A stretch of DNA of 64,000 nt from assembly GCF_001618865.1 (NCBI RefSeq), contig NZ_CP015136.1, forward strand, positions 6,111,001 to 6,175,000, read 5' to 3'. The translations under genes were made by a program, and so were the position numbers. Under the pieces are notes generated by a model, which searched no databases, had not been told where the DNA came from, and saw nothing but the letters and a program-made list of their open reading frames with translations. The DNA comes from Luteitalea pratensis. GTDB lineage: Bacteria; Acidobacteriota; Vicinamibacteria; Vicinamibacterales; Vicinamibacteraceae. Numbering within the stretch: the first letter of the stretch is position 1; each line of letters starts with the position of its first letter. Shown one piece after another: positions 7,920 through 16,194 of the stretch.

Positions 7920-7947
7920 CACCCGGGTACGCACGCGTACCCGGGTG
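7920..7947. repeat. Perfect 13-bp palindrome
   Basis: CACCCGGGTACGC (7920-7932) and GCGTACCCGGGTG (7935-7947) are separated by two bases. It lies 40 bp past the stop of the secreted protein gene at 7987-8466. The position suggests a strong hairpin terminator, though no U-tract follows, or a symmetric binding site. The rest of 7710-7986 shows no gene. Confidence 0.55.
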
Positions 7948-7986
7948 TCATCCACCTTCAGCGATTGGACTGACCCAGCAGCAGGC

Positions 7987-8466
7987 TCAGTTCCCGTCGC
8001 CTTTGACATTCGGACCGCAGACGGTTCCCGTGTAAATGATATCGGCGGTCCGCGGGACAGTGCCAGTGTGGGACACTCCGTCGAATGTCATCGTGCCGGT
8101 CGCTTCGGCGTACTTGCCAAACCCACCAACGATTGTCAGGTCTACGTGCGAAGTGAAGTCCCCCGGCTCGCCGGGCACCGGCGTGCGGGGGGCGGAAACG
8201 CCCGTGGCGATCAACACGTCGCCCGCGGTCGTCAGAAAGACATCGTATGACGTCACGTTGGGCGGTGGGGTGGTGAGGAACGTGGTGCTCGCACCATTGA
8301 GCACGCCAGTCACGGTGCCCAGCAGCCTGCCAATCGGATCGTATTCGGAAGTGATGACGGTCTCCGCGATGCCGCCCCGGATGTACTTACAATCGGCCCG
8401 TGCCTCGATGGCCGTGCCGAGCATCGCCACACACAACGCCAGTGCCGTTTTCGCGTTTCTCATCAT
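7987..8466 (-). CDS. Secreted hypothetical protein, allene-oxide-cyclase/dirigent-barrel-like
   Basis: The 159-residue protein carries a signal peptide (TALALCVAMLGTAIEARA, then a mature Asp-Cys start). Its mature part is beta-rich with FGKYAEATGTMTFDG, a motif like that in allene-oxide-cyclase-type beta barrels; a second cysteine lies near the end. No catalytic assignment is possible. Adjacent ATGs allow a start at 8466 or 8463, preceded by AGGAGATTCC-like sequence (GGAG). It is divergent from the sigma factor gene at 8623. Confidence 0.65.
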   Translation of the reverse strand: MMRNAKTALALCVAMLGTAIEARADCKYIRGGIAETVITSEYDPIGRLLGTVTGVLNGASTTFLTTPPPNVTSYDVFLTTAGDVLIATGVSAPRTPVPGEPGDFTSHVDLTIVGGFGKYAEATGTMTFDGVSHTGTVPRTADIIYTGTVCGPNVKGDGN

Positions 8467-8622
8467 GAGGAATCTCCTTTTCCCGACGCTCGGCCTGCTG
8501 GCTCCATTGCGGCGCCCGTGGCCTGAGTCGGGCTTCTACCCAGATAGGCGCAGAAGCCGCGGCGGCGCTATCAGTCGAAGAAAAGGAGAAGACCACATAT
8601 ATAATTCGGTCGGGGCAGCACG

Positions 8623-9222
8623 ATGGATCAGGGCGGAAGTGAGAGCGGACCGGTTCCAGGCGACGTCAGCTCGCTTCTCCGAGCGTGGAGCGACGGGGAT
8701 CAGCGTGCGCTCGCCCTCCTGATGCCGATCGTCCACGACGAGCTCCGTCGTCTGGCGCACCACTACATGCGGCGCGAGCGTGCCGGCCACAGCCTGCAGA
8801 CAACGGCCCTGGTCAACGAAGCCTACCTGCGGCTGGTCGATTACAAGCGCATGCAGTGGCAGAACCGCGCCCATTTCATGGCGGCAGCGGCGCAGGCCAT
8901 GCGCCGCATCCTCGTCGACCACGCCCGTCGCCACAACGTCAAGCGGGGAGCAGGGGCCGAACATGTGTCGCTCGACGCGGACGCCGTCATGTGCCCGGAT
9001 CGCTCCGATGATTTCGTGTCGCTCGACGAGGCGCTGACCGGCCTGGCCGGGCGGGCACCGCGCAAGGCACAAGTGGTCGAGCTGCGCTTCTTCGGCGGCC
9101 TGAGCGTGGAGGAGACCGCCGAAGTCCTGCGCGTATCGCCGATCACCGTGACGCGGGAGTGGAAAAGCGCGAAAGCCTGGCTGTATCGAGAGCTCGCCGG
9201 CCCGACCGCCCATGGACAATGA
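8623..9222 (+). CDS. RNA polymerase sigma factor, ECF-like TIGR02999 family
   Basis: The 199-residue sigma factor contains region 2 (SSLLRAWSDGDQRAL to QNRAHFMAAAAQAMRRILVDHARR) and region 4 (KAQVVELRFFGGLSVEETAE, VSPITVTREWKSAKAWLYREL). The family lacks a classic anti-sigma partner and is often followed by a Ser/Thr kinase gene. That is the case here: the kinase ATG at 9212 overlaps the sigma stop by 11 bp, implying coupled translation. It probably directs a small regulon under kinase control (family knowledge plus inference). Upstream AT-rich ATATATAATTC near 8600 may be part of its promoter. Confidence 0.88.
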   Translation: MDQGGSESGPVPGDVSSLLRAWSDGDQRALALLMPIVHDELRRLAHHYMRRERAGHSLQTTALVNEAYLRLVDYKRMQWQNRAHFMAAAAQAMRRILVDHARRHNVKRGAGAEHVSLDADAVMCPDRSDDFVSLDEALTGLAGRAPRKAQVVELRFFGGLSVEETAEVLRVSPITVTREWKSAKAWLYRELAGPTAHGQ

Positions 9223-10402
9223 ACGCTGGAATCACGTCGATCAGTTGCTGCAAACCGCGCTCGACATTCCGGCGCTAGAACGCGACGCCTATCTTCGCGT
9301 CGCGTGTGAGGGCGACCAGCCGCTGGAGGCCGAAGTCCGTTCGCTGCTCACCGCGTACGACCGTGCCGACAGGTTCCTCGGCGCTCCGGCGATTGATCTC
9401 GCCGCACGCGAGCTCGCCGGAGCACGCAGCGACGACGGCCGTCAGGCCGACGTCGATCCGTTGATCGGTCTGACGCTCTCGCACTACCGCATCGTCGAGA
9501 AACTCGGTGGCGGCGGGATGGGCGTGGTCTACAAAGCCGAAGATTCGCGGCTTCACCGTCCCGTTGCGCTCAAGTTCGTCTCCGAAGATCTGGCGAGTGA
9601 TGCCGAGGCGCTGAGCCGTTTCCAGCGTGAAGCCCGGACGACGTCGGCGCTCAACCATCCACACATCTGCACGATCTACGACATCGGCGAGCAGGACGGA
9701 CGATCGTTCATCGCGATGGAGTATCTGGAGGGCGCGACGCTGAAGGACCGACTCGCCGCCCGTCCACTCGGACTCGATACGGTGCTGCGGTTCGAGATCC
9801 AGATCGCAGACGCACTCGAGGCCGCACATAGCGCGGGCATCATCCACCGCGACATCAAGCCCGCCAACATCTTCATCGGACCACGCGATCGCGTGAAAGT
9901 GCTCGATTTCGGCCTCGCCACAATGCGAGTGGCCGGGACTGTGCAGCCGGAGGTGACCACGATTGGCGGGGCGCGGCAGGGCGTCGTGGGCACCGCCGCC
10001 TACATGGCGCCGGAGCAGGCGCGCGGCGATGCCGTGGATCACCGCGCCGACATCTGGAGCTTCGGCCTGGTGCTGTACGAAATGGCCAAAGGCACGCGGC
10101 CCGCGCCTGCCGGCCGGCTGCAGGTCGACGAATCTCCCGAGTTGGATTCCGTCATCTCGAAGTGCCTGGAGACGGATCCAGACCTTCGCTATCAGCACGC
10201 GGCCGACCTGCGGACTGATCTCGAGCGCCTCAAAGGTGCATCGGACTCAGCGCCGACGGGCCCCGATCAGCCGCCAGCAAAGGCACGTGTCCGTTGGACA
10301 GTCGTTGCCGTTGCTACCGCCGCTCGCCGTGGCCGCCGTGGGCTACAGCTTCTATCCGCGACAGGCGAAGCTCACCGACAAGGACCGCATCGTGCTCGCT
10401 GA
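9212..10402 (+). CDS. Ser/Thr protein kinase (kinase half of a frameshifted kinase-TPR protein)
   Basis: A 90-residue N-terminal region precedes a complete Hanks-type kinase domain. It shows the glycine loop LGGGGMGVVYKAE, the ATP-binding lysine VALKFV (Lys121), the HRDIKPANIF catalytic loop (212-221), DFGLA (232-236) and APEQARG. After about residue 355 the frame enters a membrane-anchor sequence (VRWTVVAVA). It then runs into an unrelated tail (AARRGRRGLQ...), because the TPR part continues in another frame from about 10315. It acts on unknown protein substrates and probably regulates the overlapping sigma factor pathway. Intact relatives are single proteins of about 1000 residues. Confidence 0.85.
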   Translation: MDNERWNHVDQLLQTALDIPALERDAYLRVACEGDQPLEAEVRSLLTAYDRADRFLGAPAIDLAARELAGARSDDGRQADVDPLIGLTLSHYRIVEKLGGGGMGVVYKAEDSRLHRPVALKFVSEDLASDAEALSRFQREARTTSALNHPHICTIYDIGEQDGRSFIAMEYLEGATLKDRLAARPLGLDTVLRFEIQIADALEAAHSAGIIHRDIKPANIFIGPRDRVKVLDFGLATMRVAGTVQPEVTTIGGARQGVVGTAAYMAPEQARGDAVDHRADIWSFGLVLYEMAKGTRPAPAGRLQVDESPELDSVISKCLETDPDLRYQHAADLRTDLERLKGASDSAPTGPDQPPAKARVRWTVVAVATAARRGRRGLQLLSATGEAHRQGPHRAR

Positions 10403-12221
10403 GTTCACCAACACGACCGGCGATCCGGTGTTCGACGAAACGCTGCGACAGGGCCTCGCGGCGCAGCTCCAGCAATCGCCGTTCCTCGCTTTCATCTCCG
10501 ACGACCGCATTCGCAGAACGCTGCTGTTGATGAACCAGCCGGCAGATGCACGACTGACGCCCGACGTTGCGCGGGCCATGTGCGTTCGGGCCGGCGGTGC
10601 GGCGGTCATGCAGGGATCGATTGCGGCGCTCGGCAGCCAATACGTCCTCGGGCTGCGCGCAACCAACTGCGCGACCGGGGACATCCTCGCCGACGAGCAG
10701 GCACAGGCGGCGCGGAAAGAAGATGTTCTGAGCACGCTCAGCGAGATGGCGACCCGGTTCCGGACGCGGGTTGGCGAATCGCTCGCCACCGTCGAGAAAT
10801 ACTCGACCCCACTCGAGGCGACGACGCCGTCGCTCGAAGCGCTCCAGGCCTACAGCGTCGGATTGAAAGCCGGCCTTGCAGGATCGTCGGTACGTGCCCT
10901 GCCGCTCTTTCAACGTGCGGTCGAGATCGATCCCGATTTTGCGCTGGTCCATGCGCATGTCGGCTTCAGCTACAGCAAGATGGGAGAGTCCGCGCTCGCG
11001 CGGCCGAGCTTGCTCAAGGCGTACCAGCTGCGCAATCGCGCCAGTGACGTCGAGCGCTTCTACATCGAAACACTGTACGACCGCGACTTCACGGGCAATC
11101 TGGAAGGGGAGCGACGAACGTTGGAAACGTGGGCCGACAGCTACCCGCGCGATCCCTCGGCCCACACCTTGCTCGCGGGGCTGGCCCTTTCGAGCACAAG
11201 CCAACATGAGTTGGCGATTGCCGAAACCGGGAAGGCCATTGCGCTGGATCCCGACGTGACCCCGGCATATGTCAACCAGGCATTCCATCAGCTGATGCTG
11301 AATCGCCTTGATGATGCCTTGCTGACGGTCCGTCTCGCCGCGGAGCGCAAGCTGGAATCCGCCGATTTGCTTCTGACAGAGTATTTCGTTGCCTTCCTGA
11401 CGGGTAACGAGAACGAACTCAGACGGCCGGCGACGGCGGCCAGGAAGAGTCCCGCCACCGAAGACATGATCTCCCATATAGAGGCGCTCGCCCTGGCTCG
11501 CTCAGGCCAGTTGCAGGACGCGAGGCGGATGGCCGCGGTCGCCGTCCAGATCTCGCAGAAGTCCGGTCGACGCGAACGGGCCGGCTTGTTCGAAGCGGCG
11601 ACCGCCGTGTGGGAAGCGTTTTATGGCAATGCCGCCGCCGCGAGGCAGAGCGCCGCCACGGCGCTCGAGCTCGGAGGGGGCGGTCGCGAAGTGGACTATG
11701 CCGCGGCATTCGCGCTCGCCCTCGGAGGTGATCTGCCGCAATCGCGAGCCCTCGCCCAGGGACTCGCGCGCGAGTTCCCGGAGGATACGTCGGTGCAATT
11801 CATGTATCTGCCGACGCTTCTGGCCTTGTTCGCCTTGAACACGCCCACTCGTGATGCGGCAGCCGCGATTCACACGCTGCAGACCGCGTCGCGCTACGAT
11901 CTCGCGCTCGGGCGAGTCGGCTTCATCGGACGTTTCGGCGGCTTGTATCCCATCTATGTTCGTGGACTGGCCCACCTGGCCGCACGTCACCCCGCGGAAG
12001 CTGCTGTCGAGTTCCAGCGGATTCTCGATCATCGCAGCATGGTGCTCGTCGATCCCGTGGATGCGATGGCGCGCCTGCAGCTGGCACGAGCGCTCGCGCT
12101 CTCGGGCGACACGGTGAGGACGAAGGGTGTCTACAGCGACCTCTTGACGCTCTGGACGAACGCCGACGCGGATATTCCGGTTCTCAAGGCGGCACGGGCC
12201 GAATACGCACGCCTACCGTAA
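10287..12221 (+). CDS. TPR-repeat sensor half of the frameshifted kinase
   Basis: This frame starts at about GTG 10287 but is only meaningful from PPLAVAAVGYSFYP near 10315, which completes the transmembrane helix begun by the kinase frame. The outside part holds a TolB-like N-terminal domain (DRIVLAEFTNTTGDPVFDE, with LAAQLQQSPFLAFISDD). It is followed by tetratricopeptide repeats (SLEALQAYSVGLKAG, ALPLFQRAVEIDPDFALVHA and later units). In the kinase family this region senses or scaffolds. A +1 frame change around 10315 separates it from the kinase domain: either a sequencing indel or a real mutation that frees the kinase from its anchor. Confidence 0.8.
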   Translation: MSVGQSLPLLPPLAVAAVGYSFYPRQAKLTDKDRIVLAEFTNTTGDPVFDETLRQGLAAQLQQSPFLAFISDDRIRRTLLLMNQPADARLTPDVARAMCVRAGGAAVMQGSIAALGSQYVLGLRATNCATGDILADEQAQAARKEDVLSTLSEMATRFRTRVGESLATVEKYSTPLEATTPSLEALQAYSVGLKAGLAGSSVRALPLFQRAVEIDPDFALVHAHVGFSYSKMGESALARPSLLKAYQLRNRASDVERFYIETLYDRDFTGNLEGERRTLETWADSYPRDPSAHTLLAGLALSSTSQHELAIAETGKAIALDPDVTPAYVNQAFHQLMLNRLDDALLTVRLAAERKLESADLLLTEYFVAFLTGNENELRRPATAARKSPATEDMISHIEALALARSGQLQDARRMAAVAVQISQKSGRRERAGLFEAATAVWEAFYGNAAAARQSAATALELGGGGREVDYAAAFALALGGDLPQSRALAQGLAREFPEDTSVQFMYLPTLLALFALNTPTRDAAAAIHTLQTASRYDLALGRVGFIGRFGGLYPIYVRGLAHLAARHPAEAAVEFQRILDHRSMVLVDPVDAMARLQLARALALSGDTVRTKGVYSDLLTLWTNADADIPVLKAARAEYARLP

Positions 12222-12424
12222 GCGACCGATTCCTGTAAGGGAGTCTGGCCGGGTCGCTCCAGTGCGTGACCGCACCCGCCTCCCGAGCGCTGTCAGGGTC
12301 CCTAGCGTCACGCGGCCTCACGCGCCGCGTAGTAGACCCGTCCACCGAACCTTCTGATCACGCTCAGGGATCGGATTGGGCGTCGAGGGGGCACACCCGC
12401 CGGCGTTAGCCTGAGGGAACCAAC

Positions 12425-12649
12425 ATGACCATGCTTGCCGATCGCATCACCGTCGATCCCGCGCAGTGCGGCGGTCGTCCCTGCGTGCGGGGCCTTCGCC
12501 TCCGCGTCACGGACGTGCTCGACCTGCTGGCGTCAGGCCTGACCCCTGCGGCGGTGCTCGAGGAACTTCCCGATCTGGAGCTCGAGGACGTGTCGGCCTG
12601 CCTCCGATTCGCGAGTCGTCGCCTGGCACACCCAATCGTCGCCGCGTGA
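12425..12649 (+). CDS. DUF433 antitoxin-type protein, orphan copy 2
   Basis: A 74-residue paralogue of 2359-2583 with the same opening ITVDPAQCGGRPCVRG and the same ending RFASRRLAHP. Again no DUF5615/PIN toxin gene follows. GAGGGAACCAAC before the ATG gives a usable ribosome binding site. Both copies lie to the left of a DUF1778-tail/fic cassette, so DUF433 seems to belong to the duplicated block; here about 1.4 kb of other sequence lies between them. Confidence 0.8.
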   Translation: MTMLADRITVDPAQCGGRPCVRGLRLRVTDVLDLLASGLTPAAVLEELPDLELEDVSACLRFASRRLAHPIVAA

Positions 12650-12727
12650 TGTGACGATTGGGCTCGACAACCAGCTACCGCCCGCGCTCAGTTCGTGGAT
12701 GCGGGCCTCTGAAGCCCGTCCCAGCGG

Positions 12728-13091
12728 TTGTTCTACACGCTTCGCCGCGGATTTCGCTCTCAACTCAAGGCATTGGCCGCCTCACTCGAGTTGGATCCAC
12801 CTCTGCCCACCGTCGTGCATAAGGATCACTGGCCCATCGTCTGGAAGGCCGTGCGCGCGGATGTCTTGGCCCGAGTCACCACCTACCCGTGGCTGCTCGG
12901 ACAGCGCCGAAGGACATGCGCGAGTTGGTGTGCACGTTGCCGCCTTATCGCCGCGGCCGAACGTCTCAGCTGGTGAGCCGTGGACGCGCGGTTGCATCCG
13001 CTTGGAGGTGCACCGGATCATCGGTCAGCAGATGGCGACGTACACCTTCCGCTCGCGCGACCGGTTGGTGGACGATATCGGCAGCAACTGA
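12728..13091 (+). pseudogene. Degraded coding sequence of unknown family
   Basis: Reading the + strand in shifting frames gives protein-like text: KDHWPIVWKAVRADVLARV, TTYPWLLGQ, then in a second frame KDMRELVCTLPPYRRGRTSQ, and in a third LEVHRIIGQQMATYTFRSRD ending in a stop at 13091. The composition and codon pattern suggest one former gene with at least two indels. I do not recognise the family. The window position between an orphan antitoxin and a secreted protein gives no clue. Confidence 0.3.
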
Positions 13092-13149
13092 TCGCCGCGC
13101 TCGCACCCACGGCAGTCAGCGTCCGCCATCATTGCGCGACAGGTGGCGG

Positions 13150-13734
13150 TCAGCGTGGCGGCACTTGAAGGCTCACAGCACCCGACGCGAGTGTGCCGCG
13201 CCAGAAGTGCATCAGCCGCATCCCCGGCATGTCCAGGTTCACAGAGACGGCAGGGCCTCCGCTGAACCGTGCGGTTACGTGCAGCGTCTCGGCTGGCCAC
13301 GGCATAGGGAACTTCTTGCGGGCCGCACACCAGAAATCTCGCAGGGGCAGCTTGACAACGTACTGAGCCGCCCGCGGAAGGCCGACGACCAGATCGTCGA
13401 TACGTCCCCCGACATGCGACACGCGGCGGTCTGCATACTCGAGTTCGCACGTGCCGAACGATGCGCCACGCACCATCAGCCGCACGGAGTGAGGAACCAT
13501 CGTGCGGCCGTTTCCCACCATGAACCCGAGATTGAGCAGGGCGTCCTGTGGGCCCGCGTTCTCGAACGTGACCTCAATGACCGGCTCACGCTCCGCGCCA
13601 TCGACGAGCGCCAGTCCGAGCCGTAGCCCATCAACTGACGCCCCCCACGCGGGCGCAGGCATGCTTTGGGCTGACGCCAGCACCGGCAGCAGCAAGAGGG
13701 ACAGCAGGACCGGCACTCCGCATTTCAGCCTCAT
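13150..13734 (-). CDS. Secreted hypothetical protein
   Basis: The 194-residue protein starts with a clear signal peptide (VPVLLSLLLLPVLASAQS). The mature part looks like a beta-sandwich (VIEVTFENAGPQDALLNLGF, LMVRGASFGTCELEYADRR, ETLHVTARFSGG) with two cysteines. I recognise no family or catalytic residues. It stands alone, flanked by the degraded sequence at 12.7-13.1 kb and by the second fic cassette. Confidence 0.6.
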   Translation of the reverse strand: MRLKCGVPVLLSLLLLPVLASAQSMPAPAWGASVDGLRLGLALVDGAEREPVIEVTFENAGPQDALLNLGFMVGNGRTMVPHSVRLMVRGASFGTCELEYADRRVSHVGGRIDDLVVGLPRAAQYVVKLPLRDFWCAARKKFPMPWPAETLHVTARFSGGPAVSVNLDMPGMRLMHFWRGTLASGAVSLQVPPR

Positions 13735-14071
13735 GATGCCGCCTTGTATTCAGCGATAGAGACATCCCGAGCAGGCTCATCGAGCCGTCCGGGCATATTG
13801 CACCGACGGAGAGCGCGTGGGGCCTCCGCGTCCCACGTCAGCACCCACGCGATCACCTGACGCCTGCGCTAAGAATCAGTGCTGCTACCGGCAGATCTTT
13901 CAGGCGCATGCGAAGTTGGACACCGCGAACTCTGAATCAGACTGCGACTATTCGCGGCTATCGTTGGAAGGAAGCTCTCGTTTGGCGGCGGGCACGCGAC
14001 CGCAGGTGGCTGGGCGGTGCTGATCGTCAGCGCCGGCGTCTCGCCGTCGCGACGATGCGCAGCGCCAGTGG
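13735..14071. other. Gene-free stretch
   Basis: No convincing reading frame, repeat or structure is visible. Short open frames on both strands have neither a family resemblance nor a ribosome binding site. Confidence 0.5.
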
Positions 14072-14272
14072 CTACCGCTCGAAGACACTGGGCCTCGTGA
14101 GCAAACTGGCCAGCCTTGGCAGGTCTCGTGGCGGCGCATCAAGCGCAGCCTGGAACTGCGCCCAGTCCTTCGCTTCGATCTCGAACCGTGTGCGATCCGG
14201 CAGCGCCTCCGCAGCGCGCTCGTTCTCACGTTCGGAGCCGGAGGGTGAATGGTTCTGAGCATGCGCGGACAT
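14072..14272 (-). CDS. 66-aa DUF1778/TacA C-terminal-like protein, copy 2
   Basis: The same length as copy 1 at 2664. The C-terminal halves agree closely (LPDRTRFEIEAKDWAQFQ, PPRDLPRLASLLTRPSVFER), while the first ~22 residues are unrelated and polar. Conservation of just the half that binds toxin in TacA, with a free N-terminus, argues that this short form is what selection keeps. It is 36 bp downstream of the second fic gene. Confidence 0.6.
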   Translation of the reverse strand: MSAHAQNHSPSGSERENERAAEALPDRTRFEIEAKDWAQFQAALDAPPRDLPRLASLLTRPSVFER

Positions 14273-14308
14273 CGGCGACCTCTTGCCTGTTGGACTGACA
14301 CAACCGTG

Positions 14309-15460
14309 TCAGGTGCCCTCGCCGAGAATCGCGAGGTACTCACGGTACCCGAACACGCGGCCACGCTGGCGGCCGGTCACTTCCTCGACCATCCCGAGGC
14401 GCATCAGGTCGGCCAGCGTCGCGTTGATCGTCGGCGCCGACAGTCCGGTCGCCGCGACGAGTTGCGCCGTCGTGCTGAACGGATGCCGCTGCAGCCCGGC
14501 GTGTACCCGGAGCGCCGATCCCGCGCGCTCACTCTCCGCGGTGATCCTGGTGCGGTCGTCGTCGAACAGTTGCACGATCCGGGTCGCCGCCGTGAATGCC
14601 TGCGTGGCCGTCTCCTCAACGCCTCTCAGGAAGAAGGCGAGCCACTCGCGCCAGGCCCCGCGTTCGCGCACGTCCTGCAGCAGGCGGTAGTACTCGGCGC
14701 GATGCGTCTTGAGGTAGAGGCTCAGATACAGCAGCGGCGAGGTGAGCCCCCCGTGCACGCACAAGTACAGCGTGACCAGGAGACGGCCCATCCGCCCATT
14801 GCCATCGAGGAACGGATGAATGGTCTCAAACTGCACGTGCAGCAGGCCCGCCTTGGCGAGCGGCGGCAGGCCCGACACGTCCTCATGCATGAAGGCCTCG
14901 AGGTCCCCGAGGCAGCGACCGAGTTCGGTGACGGGAGGCGGCACGAACTGCGCGTTCCCTGGCCGCGTCCCGCCCAGCCAGTTCTGGCTGCGTCGGAACT
15001 CACCAGGATCGAGCGCGCTGCCACGGCCCCCCTGAAGCAACCGCGCATGCATCTCGCGCACGAGGCGCAGCGAGAGCGGGAGTGCGCGCAGGCGCTCCAA
15101 CCCGTACATCATCGCGTCGACGTAGTCCGACACCTCGCGGACGTCGTGGAATGGAGCTCCGGCCTGCGCTTCGCTCTCAAAACGCAACAGGTCCGCAAGC
15201 GTCGACTGCGTGCCCTCGATCTGCGAAGACAGGACCGCCTCTTTGCGTGCGTACATGTAGAGGAAGAGGTCCTGACTGGGCAGCAGCAGCGTGATGCCGT
15301 CCAGCCGCCCGAGGGCGCGCTCGGCCGACGTCAGCGGGCCGAGCAGGCTGACCAGGTCGAGACTGGACGGGGAGGGCGGCAGCGCGTCGGGGACGAACGC
15401 CCGCACCTTTTCACCCGCGACGGACGTGGTGACGAATCGACCCGACGGTCGGGGAGGCAC
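14309..15460 (-). CDS. Fic-domain protein with C-terminal winged helix, copy 2
   Basis: The 383-residue paralogue of 2902-4053 has identical key motifs: inhibitory SSQIEG, catalytic HPFLDGNGRMGRLL and a C-terminal winged helix (STTAQLVAATGLSAPTINATL). Differences are scattered and conservative, about 30 positions by eye. Such drift without frame damage suggests both copies have been under selection since duplication. It starts with GTG at 15460 and is preceded by the same AT-rich inverted-repeat promoter. Predicted role: AMPylation of a target when the inhibitory helix is displaced. Confidence 0.9.
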   Translation of the reverse strand: MPPRPSGRFVTTSVAGEKVRAFVPDALPPSPSSLDLVSLLGPLTSAERALGRLDGITLLLPSQDLFLYMYARKEAVLSSQIEGTQSTLADLLRFESEAQAGAPFHDVREVSDYVDAMMYGLERLRALPLSLRLVREMHARLLQGGRGSALDPGEFRRSQNWLGGTRPGNAQFVPPPVTELGRCLGDLEAFMHEDVSGLPPLAKAGLLHVQFETIHPFLDGNGRMGRLLVTLYLCVHGGLTSPLLYLSLYLKTHRAEYYRLLQDVRERGAWREWLAFFLRGVEETATQAFTAATRIVQLFDDDRTRITAESERAGSALRVHAGLQRHPFSTTAQLVAATGLSAPTINATLADLMRLGMVEEVTGRQRGRVFGYREYLAILGEGT

Positions 15461-15482
15461 GCCTGATCGTCTGACGCCGTCG

Positions 15483-15512
15483 CTAATTAAGCAAGCGGTG
15501 TTTTCTTAATTT
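15483..15512 (-). promoter_or_regulatory. AT-rich inverted-repeat promoter/operator of fic copy 2
   Basis: CTAATTAA (15483-15490) and TTAATTT (15506-15512) lie at nearly the same distance from the GTG as the pair upstream of fic copy 1. The spacer has diverged while the half-sites have been retained, which supports a regulatory function. Confidence 0.5.
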
Positions 15513-15539
15513 ACGATCTGCTCAAGGCAAACGCCTTTA

Positions 15540-15834
15540 TCAACGGCCATCGGTCAGGGCGTTTCCACAATGTCTCCACAAACCAGGACGATTGGGGACC
15601 CTTGCGGTCCACGCCTGTCGCCTCGGGTCGACTCGCCAACTCACTCACCGTCAAGGAGTTAATGCCAGAACCCCAACGCCTTCAGTCAGTTGTGCGAAGT
15701 GGCCGGATCCGGTTCGATTCCTTCCCACTTCAGCCAGTTCGCTCTCTGACTCGTCTCGCGCTCGATTTCCTCTTCAGCGATCCCAGTTTCGCCGCCGGCT
15801 GGTGGAACGACCCTCCTGTAGCAGACTCTGCAGT
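15540..15834. repeat. Shared end module, copy 2
   Basis: Homologous to 4140-4510 and 21690-22050, but about 110 bp shorter. The other two copies have two direct repeats ending in TCCTTCCC, with the AATTCCCC hairpin between them; here only one repeat is left (GGTTCGATTCCTTCCCACTT). This is the footprint of recombination between short direct repeats, or conversely of an insertion in the other copies. Confidence 0.65.
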
Positions 15835-16194
15835 CTGTGCCGTGCGTGGTTGCCACGCGCCATTGGGCCGCCTTCTTCAACATCACGCTCAGACGGTGAG
15901 CACGTTGTTCACCGTGCGAGGCTTGCGGTGCCGCAGCCGGTACTTGAGCTGTTGCACGTCCTCGTCGGTGATGGCGTCGAGACGCTTCGCGCCGAGCATC
16001 GGGAGCAGGTGGTTCTTCAGCACCAGCTCCTTGTGCGCGATGCCGCTCGGCTTGATTCGCGCGCGCATGGCCGTCCATGAAGCGCGGCGCGAACTGTTCG
16101 GGTGTCGGAAACTCCTTCCTGGTCAAGGTGGGCCGCGGAGCAGGAGCTCGCGCTCTCGCCCTTCCCCCAGCGTTGCGCAGCGGACTTCGACGTG
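15835..16194 (-). pseudogene. Tyrosine integrase fragment, copy 2
   Basis: Pieces of the integrase core-binding region appear in two frames: TSKSAAQRWGKGE, then TPEQFAPRFMDGHARANQ, then LSVMLKKAAQWRVATTHG. The start and the entire catalytic domain are missing. The 5' side is fused at about 16195 to the end of the winged-helix protein (LHLSTLVGTA), so the excisionase and integrase start were lost in one deletion. Confidence 0.6.
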
